Under the pieces are notes generated by a model. The model did not search any database and had not been told where the DNA came from. It was given only the letters and a program-made list of their open reading frames with translations. From Cheilinus undulatus (lineage: Eukaryota; Chordata; Actinopteri; Labriformes; Labridae): a DNA stretch of 64,000 nt. The stretch is taken from positions 18,808,212-18,872,211 of the forward strand of contig NC_054876.1 of NCBI RefSeq assembly GCF_018320785.1, written 5' to 3'. The position numbers and the translations under genes are program-made. Positions 24,701-35,270 of the stretch are shown here, piece by piece; positions within the stretch are counted from its first letter, which is position 1, and the number at the start of each line of letters is the position of its first letter.

Positions 24701-27700
24701 AGTCTGTCAGGTAAGTCAGGTTACAAACCATTTATTGACGTGAGAAAATGTTTGTTGCTTTAGTAAGACTGGTTATTATCATACACCATGGGCCCCCTAT
24801 TAAGCTGGCCCCAGAAGGGCAGCCCAATGGAAAGTACATAATGAAATATTTTAACACTGTCTATTTCAATAAAGAAAAATAACAAAATAGTTTAAAATAT
24901 ATAGCACTTTAACCTTCAAATAAACTTCCTTGTTTGGGCTAGGCCCCTTATTTCCAGTGGAGGGCAATCTTAATGATTCAGCTCACCAAGACATTTTGGA
25001 CAATGCTATGCTTCCAACTTTGTGGCAACAGTTTTAGGAAGGCCCTTTTCTTAAATTTCCCTCTGAGTTAATAAACTACCTACCTCCCTACCAACTCCAA
25101 CATGATTGTTCCCCAAGGACTACAAAGCCATGGTTTGATGAGTTCAGTGTGGAAGAACTTGACTGGCCTGCCCAGAGCCCTGACCTCAATCCCATCTAGC
25201 ACTGTTGGGATGATCTGGACTGAAGATTGCGAGCCAGGCCTTCTCATCCAACATCAGTGCCTGACCTCATAAATGCTCTACAAAGTGAATGGGCACAGAT
25301 TCCCACAAAAACACTCCAAAATCTTGTGGAAAGCCTTCCAGGAAGAGTGGAAGCTGTTAAAGCTGCAAATGGGGCATGTAATTGAACACAATGTCATCAC
25401 AGTCCCTGTGGGTATAATGGCCAGGTTTCTGAAAACCTTTGTCCATATAGTGTATATATAAATACTGCATTTTAACTGCCTCACATTTAGAGCTCATTGA
25501 AAATGTGATTTTCTTCTTAATAAACAACTTACCTTACTGAATAATTTTGATGTCCTCAAAGCAACTCCTCAGATTTTTTTTGTCTCTACTTAGTTATGCG
25601 ATTTGTGACCTTGTGGAACATAACTGTTAACCAGCCATTGGGGGTTTTTATAGTTTTTATTGGGGCCGTGTAAGGATGGGTCAGCTCCTGTTTGTGTATG
25701 AGTGCATGCATGAAAGTCGATCCATGCATAGGCCGAGTGTTACAGCTGGGTTTGACTCCGGGCAGTGATGATGAGCTGTTTGTTCTCGTTCCAACATAAA
25801 GCTGTAAAACACAGTTTTAGCTGCAAAGTGAAATATAGATGTGTTGGCTGACATTTAGCTCAAGGTTAAAGAAACTGAAGGACATGACTGATGTAAACAG
25901 ACGTCTTAATAAGTCAACAAGGCCATATTTTCTATTTGTGTTGAAGTAAAATTATAGGAGATTCTGTTCATTTTCTAACCTGACATGCCAGATGGATGTG
26001 TTTCATACATCCATCTGGGAAAGCTGACAAAAGGCAGAGGCTTTGAAAAAAACTCGGAGTATGATTGGGTGAACGTTCTGTCTGTCACATCTCTATGGGC
26101 CAATCAGAGCAACAAACACATGACGTAGCTGCTATCAAGCTGCGCGTGCGCAGCTACTGAGGAATAACCGAAACATGACTATAGACATGTAAATACTCGA
26201 CTTTTGTCGTTTTCGAAAAGAAAACAACTCACTGCTGTTCTTTGTTCTTTTTTTAACGAGAAATGTTGTCAAGTTCTGATAAAACTGGCACTTTAGCAGC
26301 ATCCACACTGTTCTCTTCCTCCATAACTACACCAGCTCTTGCTGCTGCTTGTTTACGTCTGAAAGTACTGCCCCTCATAGCTGATTGGTCCTGTCACCTT
26401 CTAACTGGGCCCAAACGGTTCAGATGGGAGCTTTGCAAGATGGATTCGCCAGTGAGAAACAAGGAATCAGTCGTATCCATCTGCTTTGCAAGGTTATTCA
26501 TTTTCCCCACTTGTTAAACCTAAAAAGACCTTGAAAAACAGCAATTAAATACAGCGTGGCACTTTTCATGGCATGAGTGTTGGCACTTTCTACTCAATAG
26601 AAGTATATCAGACAGTACACTCTAAATAGAGTTTTAAAACTGACAAATCACAGTAAGCCAGCTAGCTCTAGTTAGCGACAGTAACCACTTTAAGAAAGTA
26701 AATCTGATACAAATTACTTGGAATTAACAAAGTACAGACTTTAGCTTAAAAAAACACTTAAACTTTGAAGCCTTACTCTATCTAAGCGTTTAACCATCTA
26801 AGTTACACAGCAGTTTGGGAGCTCAGTAATCACACAAAATCTGAGAGAAAAGCCTGTGTTAGCTAGCTAACATTAGCCAGAGTGACAATAGTTTAAAATA
26901 ACATTTATTTTTATCTTTAGGGAGAATATTTGCAAAGTTAAGTCTTAGCTAACAAGTTACAGCTAAAGTTTGTTGTTAACATTCATTCACCTTAATGCCA
27001 TCATCATCATGCTAAAGACATCTACAGAAAGGCTAGCTAGCTAGGTAACATGCAGGCTTGCGAGGCTACAATCAGCATAAAAAATAAGGGTTTTCTATCT
27101 GCAATTAACTTAAATATGCTTGGAATGAATTTTATACATCCTTATTCAAGCTTTCAGATTAGCTAGCTAAATTAAGCTTAAATGTAGCTTAAGAGCTAGC
27201 AAAAGAACGTTGCAGAGGGGGGTGATGTCCTAAAGGTGAGATGACCATGACCACACTACTGAGACGCATGTAGACAGAATACAAAAACAGACTTTTCTGA
27301 ATTAATATACAAACATTACTTTTAATCATATAATCAATCATATCATCAAATATAGGACACCAGAAGACTTTGTGTAGTTTACTTGATAAGAATAATCATC
27401 AAATCATCAGCAGTACAGAGGTTTTTTTCATGACTGAAGCAGGCAGGTGTTCCAGTCTCATTCTTCAGATGTTGTTCTGTCTAACAAGAAGCGTTGTGGG
27501 TCCGGTTTCACTGAACCTTTGTCAGCTGATGTTTCAACAAGTCTTCAGTCTACTTCTTACTATAAAGGTGCTCTCAGTTTTAGTTATATGAGCTGGTGCA
27601 CATTACACAATGCCACTCTGTACTGATTTAAATTTCTCTCTTGTCCGATGTGGTTTATCTTATATGTAATGTAAAACACTGAATGCTCTGACTCAGCCGA

Positions 27701-30700
27701 CATATAGCCTCATTCCACCTCAAACGATTAATTAAAAAAAAATTCTAACAAAACTGATTCATTTTACTAATTAAAAACTGTCAACTTTCCCATGTTTTCT
27801 GAAGCTTTTCATCCCTCAACTATTTCTTTCAGTTTCAGAAACTTTCTTTTCTAAACTCTCAGTAACTTCCTGGACCTAGAAGGCTCAGCAAATTCATTTT
27901 AAAATCTCTATGAAGATTTCTGTAACTTTCCATTGAAAATGCTCTTCCTAGCGGTCTGGTGAGCTACCCATGTGGCTGCCTGGGTTCAAGTCTAGTCTGT
28001 GGTCCTTGCCGCAGGTCTCTTCCCACTCTCGTCCCATTTCCAACTCTAGCCACTGTCCTCCTCTGTCCGATAAAGGCACTAAAAAGCCCCAAAATATATC
28101 TTAAAAGAAAAAAAATGTTCTTCCTGAAGTCATCAGTACCCTTCAATATATAAACAAAAAACCTTGATTTTTAAATATATCAAACACTGTCTTTGTAAAT
28201 CTGTTGCCAACTTTCTTTCATTATTTTTTTTCCAGATTTGTGTATGATTATGGGAATCTGTAATTAAGAAACTAATTTCTTACTTTCTTTTGGAATAATT
28301 ATGAAAAATTCTTCTTTAACAAATTATTCTAAAATCTAAAATAATATTTTTCCCCCAAAAACATTTAGGAGCTCTGTTGAGATTTTCTAAAGTAACTTTC
28401 TTTCCTTTTTTAGATTCATTTTGGGGCTTTTGCCTTTATTAGACAGACAGGAAAGTAGAACCGGAAACCGAAATAAGACAGTGGGGAATGACATGCAGTG
28501 AAAGAGCCACAGGCTGCGCCTGAACCAAGGCTGCCTGTGCACATGGGGCACGGCCCAAGTGCTAGTCCATCTGTTCCCTTTAGATTTTGTGTTCTGAAAC
28601 TGTTTCTGGACAGTTTCAAAGTTTTTCTTTCTTTCTTTCTGAAAGAAAAACGGGTGCCTTTGTCTTAGATTTAGCACAATCACAAAAGTGTACAAAGGGA
28701 AAAATTAGATCATTACTCTCTGACAAAGAGTTGACGACGCTGTCCTAAACTCCTAATCCATTTGAGGTAATGACATTTGCAGATACCACATTCAACCACA
28801 ACATCATCACTTTTAACTGCAGGTCCAGAGCAAATAATGGTGTCATGGGTATTTGATTATCTGCTGGCAGCAGTTTGATTCACTCAGGGCTGAATGAGTC
28901 AACACTTTATTGTGTCTGATTTTCTGAGCTCTTAACAGTGACGGTGCAGTTTGTAAATAGCTTCCAATATTGTGCGAAGGCCTGTAAGGGGCTAAAACTC
29001 TGCCAGACATTTGATAGTGAATCATATGTTTTTATAGATCTACATGCAAAGTTTTAATTATATCTCATTGATTTGGTGATTCAGTATCAGTTTTGTTGTG
29101 TTCTTAAAATAGCATTTACTCTCTGTCTTTTCATAGGACGTTGCAGATGCTTTGGGTGAAGGTGTGGATCCCAACAATAACAGCACCTTTGTCAGCCAGT
29201 GGGATCTGGCCAGTGCCTTTTTCTTCTCAGGGACGATCATCACAACCATCGGTAAGCGTGTTGTAACACAGTTTAGACTACCAGAAGTAAATTCTTATTC
29301 AACATTTGTGATCTGAACCATTTACTACCTCCTTTGTCTGTTAATCTACTGCTTCTTGGCTCCCACCTGTCCAGGTTTTGGAAACATATCCCCAAAAACA
29401 GAAGGCGGGCAGTTGTTCTGTATTTTCTACGCTCTAGTGGGAATCCCGATGTTTGGTTTCCTGCTGGCTGGAGTCGGAGATCATCTGGGTACCGGGCTGA
29501 GGAAAGCTGTTCTCAAGATAGAGACTCTCTTCCGGGTCAGACCTGCAGCAGACCATTTCATGTCATCTTTGTCTGAACTTTATTTGCCTTTAAAACGTCT
29601 TATCCCATCGTGTGTTTCTCCTCTTGCTGACAGAAATGGAAAGTGAGTCCAACCATAGTGCGAATAATCTCAGCTGTGCTGTCCATCCTGCTGGGTTGCC
29701 TGCTCTTTGTCGCTGTGCCTATCCTGGTTTTCCAAGAGGTGGAGCAGTGGAGTCTGTTAGAGTCAGCCTACTTTGTGGTTATCACCCTGACAACAGTGGG
29801 CTTTGGAGACTATGTTGCAGGTATATTGAAGTTAATCAGATGCCCAGGGGCTACAGTTAAATTTTTATATACAAACACTCAAATGTATGTCTCATTTCTG
29901 ACAAAACAAATGTCTATATTCTTCAAAGCTTTAACCTCTGACATAGATCATAAACCTAGACCTCAATTCTCTACTTCCCCATCTCAGTTAAAGCATAGTT
30001 TATAGTTGATTAAAATTCCCTAAATGTAACTGTTTTCTAAGTCCGTTGAAGGTGGTATTGCTGTTGGCCATGTGGTAGGGTAGGTAAGTTAATGATGGCT
30101 CCATATTGGCATGGTGGGTGGTGAGAGCTAGCATGCATGGGGGTTGCTCTGGGATGCTGGATATCACCGTTCAGTCCTTTGGTGGTAGTGAAGGAGGGTT
30201 CCCATTTGACAACCCTGGTATAGTGCTGGCTTTTTGCTACCTATTGGTATGCACAGTTGACTCTTGGAGGGAAATAGCACTGATTGTTTCTATAGTATCT
30301 CAAGTTTATTCAATTTTTGAAGCTTTCATCTTTCTAAAAATCCACATCATGCTACTGACGGTTTCCCAATGACTCCACATCTGCCCCCTTTTTCACCAAA
30401 CACTCATAAAATCAGCCACAAAAAAGACAAATTTTGGGGGACCTTACATTCAAAGAAAAAAATGAGAGAGAGAAGACATAGCCAAATGCTGGTGCCAATA
30501 AAATATGGCTCCTTTATTTTAGAAAAGAAGGCCAGTACAGCAATTTCAAATGAGTTAAGTTACAGGACTAATATAAAAAAAAAAACATTTAAAAAAAGTC
30601 TTACAATTTCACCTGGACTAATTGACCAGATTTAATGTCTATTATCAGGTAGATCCATTTTGCAAAGCTTCAAGTTAAAACACTAGTTCCCAGTCAGAGA

Positions 30701-32947
30701 ATAACCAGACCAATTGCCATCTTTTCAGGAGAATAAGGCAGGAGCTGAGGGCATGGTTTAGCTGCACTGCAAGACTGTAAACAATGGTGACCTTGCAGAG
30801 ATGAGGGTGGATGTAGCTTTATGTTTTTGTTGTTTGTTTTTGTTATCAGAACTGGACAACATTTCTTTATTAAAGAGATGAGTAAAGAACTACTCTAGGG
30901 GCTTTTCTTGGTAGAAAGGTCATGTTTGCTCTACCTCTTGCTTTGGCAAGAGATTAATTTACCAACTGGCTCCACTGCCTTATTGTAAAACTTTTTTACA
31001 ATAAGAATAGCTGAAAGTAATATGCTTTTATTTCCAAACAGATTTCTATTGAACTTTTCTGCAACACATGAATAAATAAAATAGCATACACAACACAGAG
31101 AAATATGCAAAGTCCTGCAGTACCAGCTACACCACAGTAAAAACAGAACAACAACAAAAAACAACAACAAAAAAAACGCTTAGGCATGTCCATCTTGTTT
31201 AGCAATCCTTGAGTTCAGAAAACCAAAAGTACTGGTAGATATATCAACAGATATGAATTTCCTGACAATATATCCACCATACATATCCACTGTATAATTC
31301 ATATATTGGCCATTGATATTGGCAAATTGTACATATGTGCAATAGGGTCTATAGGTGGTTTCCTAAGGCACCACACACTCAACAGTGAACATTTTGGAGG
31401 AAGCCCCAACCTTTGAACAACTACCAGACTGTCAACCTACCCATTCCTGTCTCTGTTTCACTTGAAATAACATAACATGATATGATTCCTCATTATTTTT
31501 ACAGGCCATATCATTGAGTCCATATTTCATTCTTTGAGATTCAGTGGTGCATGCTTATTGAGGACAACATAATCTGCTTGATGTTCTTGATGTTATTTAC
31601 TTAACAATAAACCACTGTTTTCATTTTGGTGCCAGTGTGTGCCACTCAAAAAGTACAAGTAAACAAGAAGCCAAACAGTTACAGTAATGTAAATAACTGT
31701 AATCAGATACTCTGCACCCTTGAGTTTTGGTCCATATCACTCCTTGGCATGCTTTGATTTGCACAATAAAAATAAATATGCACAAGTTTATAATTATTTA
31801 ACGTCAGACTTTATATATATATTTAGTCTTTGTGTTTTTCTGCACATGAGGTGAATGTGTGACTTAATTAGTCCTCATAAATATGACTGTCAGTTTTGAT
31901 GCATAAAGTTTACTTAGCACAGACATTTTTCATTACCTCATAAATCATTCAGACTTTTTATCTTGTCTGAGTTGAATTATTGATGAAGTTATTTGGTGTA
32001 TAGCAGCTTCTTTTGTAAATGTTCATTGAAATGCGTTGTCTGACACTCAGTGATACTTTACACTGTGTTTGATGTCACAGGGGATTCTGGGATTGAGGGC
32101 AGTGATCACTGGTACAAGCCTCTGGTTTGGTTCTGGATCTTGTTGGGTCTCGCCTACTTTGCATCCGTTCTGACCATGATTGGAAACTGGCTTCGTGTTT
32201 TATCTAAGAAGACCAGAGCTGAGGTGTGTCTTCTTTTTCTTCTTCTGTGGTATCTGTTCCATCATGTGTTGTCTCTACCACTTCCTGTCCATTATCTCTG
32301 CTCCCATCTCTTCCTTTTAGATGGAGGAGCTTCGAGCTCACGCCACAGACTGGACTCAAAACATCCAGAACATGTCCGTGGATTTCCGCATCCCAGGAAA
32401 AATTGATGATCCCTTTAAACGCCGTCGGAGAAAGCACCGTCATGGCCCTCGTAGCCACGGTCACAGTGTGTCAGCTAATGGAGCTCCTGAGGGGAAAGAA
32501 GAGCAGCCTGGGAGCCAGTCACAGTCTGGCTCTTCCTCCTCCTCCTCTAATGAATCAGATTCTGGATCAGAATCAGACTCTCAGGCCACGCAGACGGAGC
32601 GAGTGCCTGAAGAGAAAGCTGCAGAGCCTAAAAAAGAAGAGACTGTCCCTGACCCACACCTGTCTCAGCCTCTGGACTACTTTGGTGAAAATCTTGCGTT
32701 TATTGACGAGTCTTCAGATACTCAAAGTGCTAAAGTACATTTGGATCCTCTGCTGGATTCACAGTCCAACTCTGGGCGCTCTCGTCAGCCCAAGAGGAGA
32801 CGCCACAGGAGGCCAATACCACCAAGAAGTCCCAGAGGAAACCGCTCAAACTCTGATAAGAAGGAGCCAAATGCAAATCCCAAACCAGTCCTAGATCTAC
32901 CACTGAAGCCTCAAGCAGATTACAGAAACCCTACTGCACAAGTATAA
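18541..32947 (+). CDS. kcnk4: kcnk4, TRAAK mechanosensitive two-pore-domain K+ channel (6 coding exons)
   Basis: Plasma-membrane K2P channel; the family carries background K+ current opened by membrane stretch, lipids and heat. Coding exons: 18541-18729, 29137-29251, 29375-29535, 29634-29820, 32081-32223 and 32321-32947. All have AG/GT borders and compatible phases, giving 473 residues. The start follows the family pattern ([12 protein letters not shown]; human TRAAK begins MRSTTLL). M1 helix is about residues 5-27, the cap cysteine is C52, cap N-glycosylation sequons are at N49, N77 and N78, pore loop 1 filter is TIGFGN (100-105), and filter 2 is TVGFGD (209-214). The proximal C-tail has a basic run (RRRRKHR), followed by a Ser/Glu-rich stretch and [14 protein letters not shown] (388-401), a motif shared with mammalian TRAAK and not with TREK. 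The tail makes it longer than the human protein (393 or 419). Filter 1 is GFG where mammalian TRAAK has GYG. Identity as kcnk4 rather than kcnk2/10 rests on the tail motif, the start and linkage to esrra. Confidence 0.96.
18890..19062 (-). repeat. tRNA-derived SINE, copy 2
   Basis: On the minus strand: GTAGTCGAGTGGTTAAGGC (box A) and GGGTTCAAGTCC (box B) in a leucine-tRNA-like head. The tail has CTGTTTCCGACTCTATCCAC and ATAAAGGCC, then an A-rich end (the T run at 18886-18900 on the + strand). The best preserved of the four copies; in kcnk4 intron 1. Confidence 0.8.
19449..22559 (-). pseudogene. LINE ORF2 (APE endonuclease-reverse transcriptase), two frameshifts
   Basis: 3111 nt, about 1036 residues if read through. 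The endonuclease part has SETWL, YRTPG, GDFN and SDHLPVF, the APE active-site landmarks. The RT part has [45 protein letters not shown], the catalytic FADD and [13 protein letters not shown]. The frame shifts in an A run near 20935 (one base too many) and in a T run near 20075 (one base too few); length is net unchanged. Otherwise there are no internal stops. Jockey/CR1/L2 grouping is inferred from the APE plus RT order and the short-repeat 3' end. Confidence 0.85.
22556..22804 (-). CDS. Small middle ORF of the LINE, or detached ORF2 N-terminus
   Basis: 82 residues from the ATG at 22804 ([20 protein letters not shown]...). Not recognised. It starts two bases after the ORF1 stop, and its TGA overlaps the ORF2 ATG as ATGA. 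It could be a separate peptide, a termination-reinitiation leader for ORF2, or the N-terminus of ORF2 cut off by a homopolymer indel. Confidence 0.4.
   Translation of the reverse strand: MDTVWLANGTLNGDWKMFGWFTGTKEQDKELVPSLQYKNQNSLFFCFFYFELHPLHYDGKRAVKLYKNIIQSCDFGGHLLFS
22807..23508 (-). CDS. LINE ORF1 protein (coiled coil plus RRM-like nucleic-acid chaperone)
   Basis: 233 residues from the ATG at 23508 ([14 protein letters not shown]). Residues about 5-75 form a heptad-rich coiled coil ([13 protein letters not shown], then [20 protein letters not shown]). [11 protein letters not shown] begins an RRM-like fold, followed by [13 protein letters not shown] and a basic C-terminus. This layout is that of LINE ORF1 RNA-binding chaperones (transposase_22-like). 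The frame is fully open. The stop is two bases before the next ATG. Confidence 0.8.
   Translation of the reverse strand: MATTTKKLAEELEEIKKTLNFMSEEISKVVKQQASLMGLVEEVRELKATIKLKDQKIQLLEERIDDLEQYSRGNDLIITGLDTRHRSYARAAASDQQDEDAPPEELLTLETQVVQFLSSKNIDLDSENISACHSLPRKDKNAKPTIVVHFTNTKHKINVQRQAKRLKGTGVYINEHLTKKNAEIARHSRILRKQNKIQATWTRNVKIFIKLNGPPEQAKVVAEENLRDLERYK
24130..24720 (+). repeat. TA-flanked MITE, copy F (diverged)
   Basis: Internal blocks match the family (GACCAGTCAG, AAACAATGGT, TTCCAATCACC) and the right end reads GTCAGGT followed by TA. The left end is degraded. Confidence 0.5.
25008..25454 (+). mobile_element. Tc1-like transposase C-terminal relic
   Basis: Matches the familiar fish Tc1 pattern: [13 protein letters not shown] (third catalytic region), an RLRARPS-like block, [15 protein letters not shown] and a RVEAVKAA-like end. 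It closes with the terminus TTTGTCCATATAGTGTA. Stops and deletions break it (a TAG follows NPI). The 5' two-thirds are missing. Confidence 0.75.
25979..26494 (-). mobile_element. TA-flanked MITE, copy C (complete, reverse)
   Basis: Both termini present (ACCTGACATGCCAGATGGAT at the left; the inverse of ACCTTGCAAAGCAGATGGAT at the right), with TA at 25977-25978 and 26495-26496. It is the reverse orientation of copy A and lies in kcnk4 intron 1. The coding-like frame is present but stops early. Confidence 0.75.
27952..28116 (+). repeat. tRNA-derived SINE, copy 3
   Basis: GGTTCAAGTC box B and the same tail (CCACTGTCCTCCTCTGTCCG, ATAAAGGCACTAAAAAGCCC) followed by an A-rich end. Confidence 0.65.
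28411..28571 (-). repeat. tRNA-derived SINE, copy 4
   Basis: Reverse copy: ATTTTGGGGCTTTTGCCTTT at the left is the inverse of the SINE tail, with degraded box B and head to the right. Confidence 0.6.
29137..29251 (+). CDS. kcnk4: kcnk4 coding exon 2 (cap helix, pore loop 1)
   Basis: Acceptor tcatag, donor gtaagc; 115 nt ending in phase 1. It encodes the second cap helix (DVADALGEG), overlapping N-glycosylation sequons (NNST) and the pore helix [18 protein letters not shown]. Intron 1 upstream is 10.4 kb and carries a LINE. Confidence 0.95.
29375..29535 (+). CDS. kcnk4: kcnk4 coding exon 3 (filter 1, M2)
   Basis: Acceptor ccag; 161 nt, ending in phase 0 before gtcaga. It completes the filter G-F-G-N and encodes [20 protein letters not shown], the M2 segment with the conserved gating glycine, then the M2-M3 loop IETLFR. 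Confidence 0.94.
29634..29820 (+). CDS. kcnk4: kcnk4 coding exon 4 (M3, pore loop 2)
   Basis: Acceptor gacag, donor gtatat; 187 nt ending in phase 1. It begins [14 protein letters not shown], then the M3 helix ([18 protein letters not shown]) and pore loop 2 with filter TVGFGD. The open frame runs on about 185 nt past the donor, so retention of the intron would truncate the channel before M4. Confidence 0.95.
30640..30960 (+). repeat. TA-flanked MITE, copy G (partial)
   Basis: Contains TAGATCCATTTTGCAAAGCT, GTAAACAATGGTGACC and a TTATCAGAACTGGACAACATT block seen in other copies. Termini are absent. Lies in the kcnk4 intron before coding exon 5. Confidence 0.45.
31000..32080. other. kcnk4 intron 5' of coding exon 5
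   Basis: AT-rich intron sequence. No feature recognised apart from the MITE relic at its left. Confidence 0.5.
32081..32223 (+). CDS. kcnk4: kcnk4 coding exon 5 (M4)
   Basis: Acceptor tcacag, donor gtgtgt; 143 nt. It encodes [20 protein letters not shown], the M4 helix with its conserved tryptophan, and [13 protein letters not shown], the start of the cytosolic tail. Confidence 0.95.
32321..32947 (+). CDS. kcnk4: kcnk4 coding exon 6 (C-terminal tail, stop TAA)
   Basis: Acceptor ttttag; 208 codons then TAA. The tail opens [11 protein letters not shown], like the membrane-proximal TREK/TRAAK regulatory helix. It then has a basic cluster, a Ser/Asp/Glu-rich low-complexity part, the TRAAK signature [19 protein letters not shown] and a second basic cluster (PKRRRHRRP). 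Confidence 0.94.
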   Translation: MEELRAHATDWTQNIQNMSVDFRIPGKIDDPFKRRRRKHRHGPRSHGHSVSANGAPEGKEEQPGSQSQSGSSSSSSNESDSGSESDSQATQTERVPEEKAAEPKKEETVPDPHLSQPLDYFGENLAFIDESSDTQSAKVHLDPLLDSQSNSGRSRQPKRRRHRRPIPPRSPRGNRSNSDKKEPNANPKPVLDLPLKPQADYRNPTAQV

Positions 32948-33316
32948 ACTGTAAAGACATGAGATATGTTCATAATTGGAACTCAAATTGATGCAAGTCT
33001 ATAAACTCAGCTTTATTACAAACATCTAAAATGCAGTGCAGAAGCCTTAAAAAGTGGTTTGCATTGAATGATCTCAGCATGTGAGTGTGTATGCTACAAT
33101 CAAGGATGATGAACTGATTTTTATGCCAATGTTCCCATTTATTTCTGAGGAGTTGCTGCCCTCTACCGGACCAGATCAGAAATGCACTTCTTTTCTTCAA
33201 ACATGAGGGATCCTGCCTTTTATTAATCACAGAAGCAAAATAAAAACCACACAGTCATGTTGAAGGGACACTGATCTGGTCTGAGACTGTCACTCTTAAA
33301 TTCTGCCAACAATAAA
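32948..33316 (+). terminator. kcnk4 3' UTR with poly(A) signals
   Basis: Non-coding sequence after the TAA. AATAAA hexamers lie at 33239 and 33311; the second is followed by a T/G-rich stretch, the usual arrangement for cleavage and polyadenylation. Which one is used cannot be told from sequence. Confidence 0.5.
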
Positions 33317-33420
33317 CGGGTACCTAAACAGGCTCTAACGTTTTTGGTATGAGATCAAGTTTTTTAAACACTGTGCAACCTTAATATTTGCATTTTGATT
33401 GCCAAATGTCTGACTGTATG

Positions 33421-33441
33421 GCATATATATATATATATAAA
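33421..33441. repeat. AT microsatellite
   Basis: Alternating AT dinucleotides just downstream of kcnk4. Confidence 0.7.
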
Positions 33442-34539
33442 ATAAAGACTTTTCTAAACTACTGTAGCTTCCTTTGCACACATTATTGGGGGAGGTGGGA
33501 GGCAGTTTGCGATTGCCTCTGCATGAAGAAATCAGAACCATACTAGAACCACCACCATGATAGTAAACATGAAGCATAAAGTTTAGATGGACATCAGAAG
33601 GCACAAGCTACTTTTTTGATTTGTGGCAACAACAGAGGTGTTTAATGTGCACTGTAAAACACACCACAAACAAACTTGACACGGGAGGGAGTTGGACCAA
33701 AATTGATAATGGATGTAGCAGGTAGCTAACAGCTAGTCACATTAGCTGGTGTGCTCTAAATTTGCGTTTGAGTTAGAGTTTTGAGAGTCGAGACCAGGCC
33801 AAGACAGTAGTAGTTGGTGAACAGAGTCTAGTTGTGTGTGGTAGAGGTTGACGATTATTGACATGGCCTATTATTGATGCCAATTATTGTTCCCTCTCCA
33901 CAGTCTCACCTAATGTCCTGCCCACAACACAATCTGACTGGCTTGATGTCATACAACTACCAGCCAATCAACTCTGAGGCCTAAGTGGCACTGAGCATAT
34001 GGCATCACTTCCTGTTTTCTGCTGCTACTGTTTAACTCTGTGCTAACCCAGTACTAATTTTTTAAATTTTTATTCGTTTTTAAAAATATGGTTTTACTTT
34101 TGTCACATGAGGACATAAGTACATTTTTGTTTCATAATAACAAATGCACATTGATTCAAAATACTGTTTATCTACGAATACTTAGTATCTGTGTTCATGA
34201 TCTCGTTTCACACCATAAACAAACAAATCACTAACAGCACTAACAGTTGAATCTATCATTACATATTGCCACGTGTGAAGTCTCTCACATTGAAAAAACT
34301 CAGTTAAGATTTTGCAAATCTTTTAGTTTGTGGCAGGCTGGAAATTTGAGTTTGGTAAAAAAAAATCTGTGTCCATGACATAACTTGTTCATAAGCAACC
34401 ATAAACCCCATGACCTCGAGCTTTTACCTGTGACGTCCAAAATCTGAACAAGTCTAAAGAAAGTCCGAAGAAAATCCTTTAAAGACTTTAAAAGTTTATG
34501 TTACAAGAATGGCCTGGATAGCAAGTAAGCAAGTAAGTG

Positions 34540-35270
34540 AAATATAATATATATATCACACTTTTCACAGACAAAAGTCACAAAGTGCTTTACATAGACA
34601 TAATACACAGAGAATACAAAAGTGATGCTAATGAAAACCCACATGGCCGCCATAGTAATAACAACTAGAAAAGCACTCGGAGAGCGCAGACCTCCACCAT
34701 TAGCCCTATCTCCCAATAGTAAAGAATCCTTTAAAAAATTCCTGGATCCAGACGTTGATCCGGATCACTCCCAAAATCTAATCAGTTCTTCCTTATGCCA
34801 TTTCTGAAATTTCCTGAAAATTTCATCAAAATCCATCCATGACTCTTTTGAGTTATGTTGCTAACAAACTAACAAACTAACAAACAAACTAACGAACAAA
34901 CCCTGCTGATCACATAACCTCCTTGGTGGAGGTAACAAAAGAACAGCAACAAATAAGAGCGTGCACCATTAAAAGCACATTTCACACAATTTTAACAGTT
35001 TATAGTACATGAAAATAATGATGATTAACCAAAGGCCTGTCTAAACAGGTGAGCCTTAAATCGACTTTGAAAGTCATTTACAGATTTTGCAGAGTGCATA
35101 GACAGGGGCAGCTCATTCCAAAGTTTTGGGGCTATGGCTTGGAAAGCTCTATCACCCAGTAATCTGTAGCTTGACCATGCAGGGATCTGTAAGTGTGAAG
35201 ATCTTAAACTTGATTCTCAATGTAACAGGAAACCAGTGATGGGGTCTGAGTGCAGGGGTGACCTTGACCT
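34540..35270 (-). repeat. Fish interspersed repeat with an inserted element
   Basis: Carries the widespread block around AAAGTGCTTTACATAGACAT and, after an interruption, CTCATTCCAAAGTTTTGGGG to AGGAAACCAGTGATGGGGTC, common in fish LINE/SINE-type repeats. The class cannot be fixed here. 34622-34936 is a separate insertion. Confidence 0.5.
34622..34936 (+). mobile_element. Non-LTR (RTE/Expander-like) 3' fragment
   Basis: Contains CCTGGATCCAGACGTTGATC and AAAATTTCATCAAAATCCAT, a CTAACAAA simple repeat and CATAACCTCCTTGGTGGAGG at the end, a common fish repeat. ACAAAAG flanks both sides (ends at 34621; repeats near 34935-34941), consistent with a short target duplication. Confidence 0.5.

Noticed and set aside
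32226-32894. 222-codon alternative frame over the last kcnk4 exon
   Set aside because: It is a shadow of the real tail frame (32321-32947), which matches the TRAAK signature.
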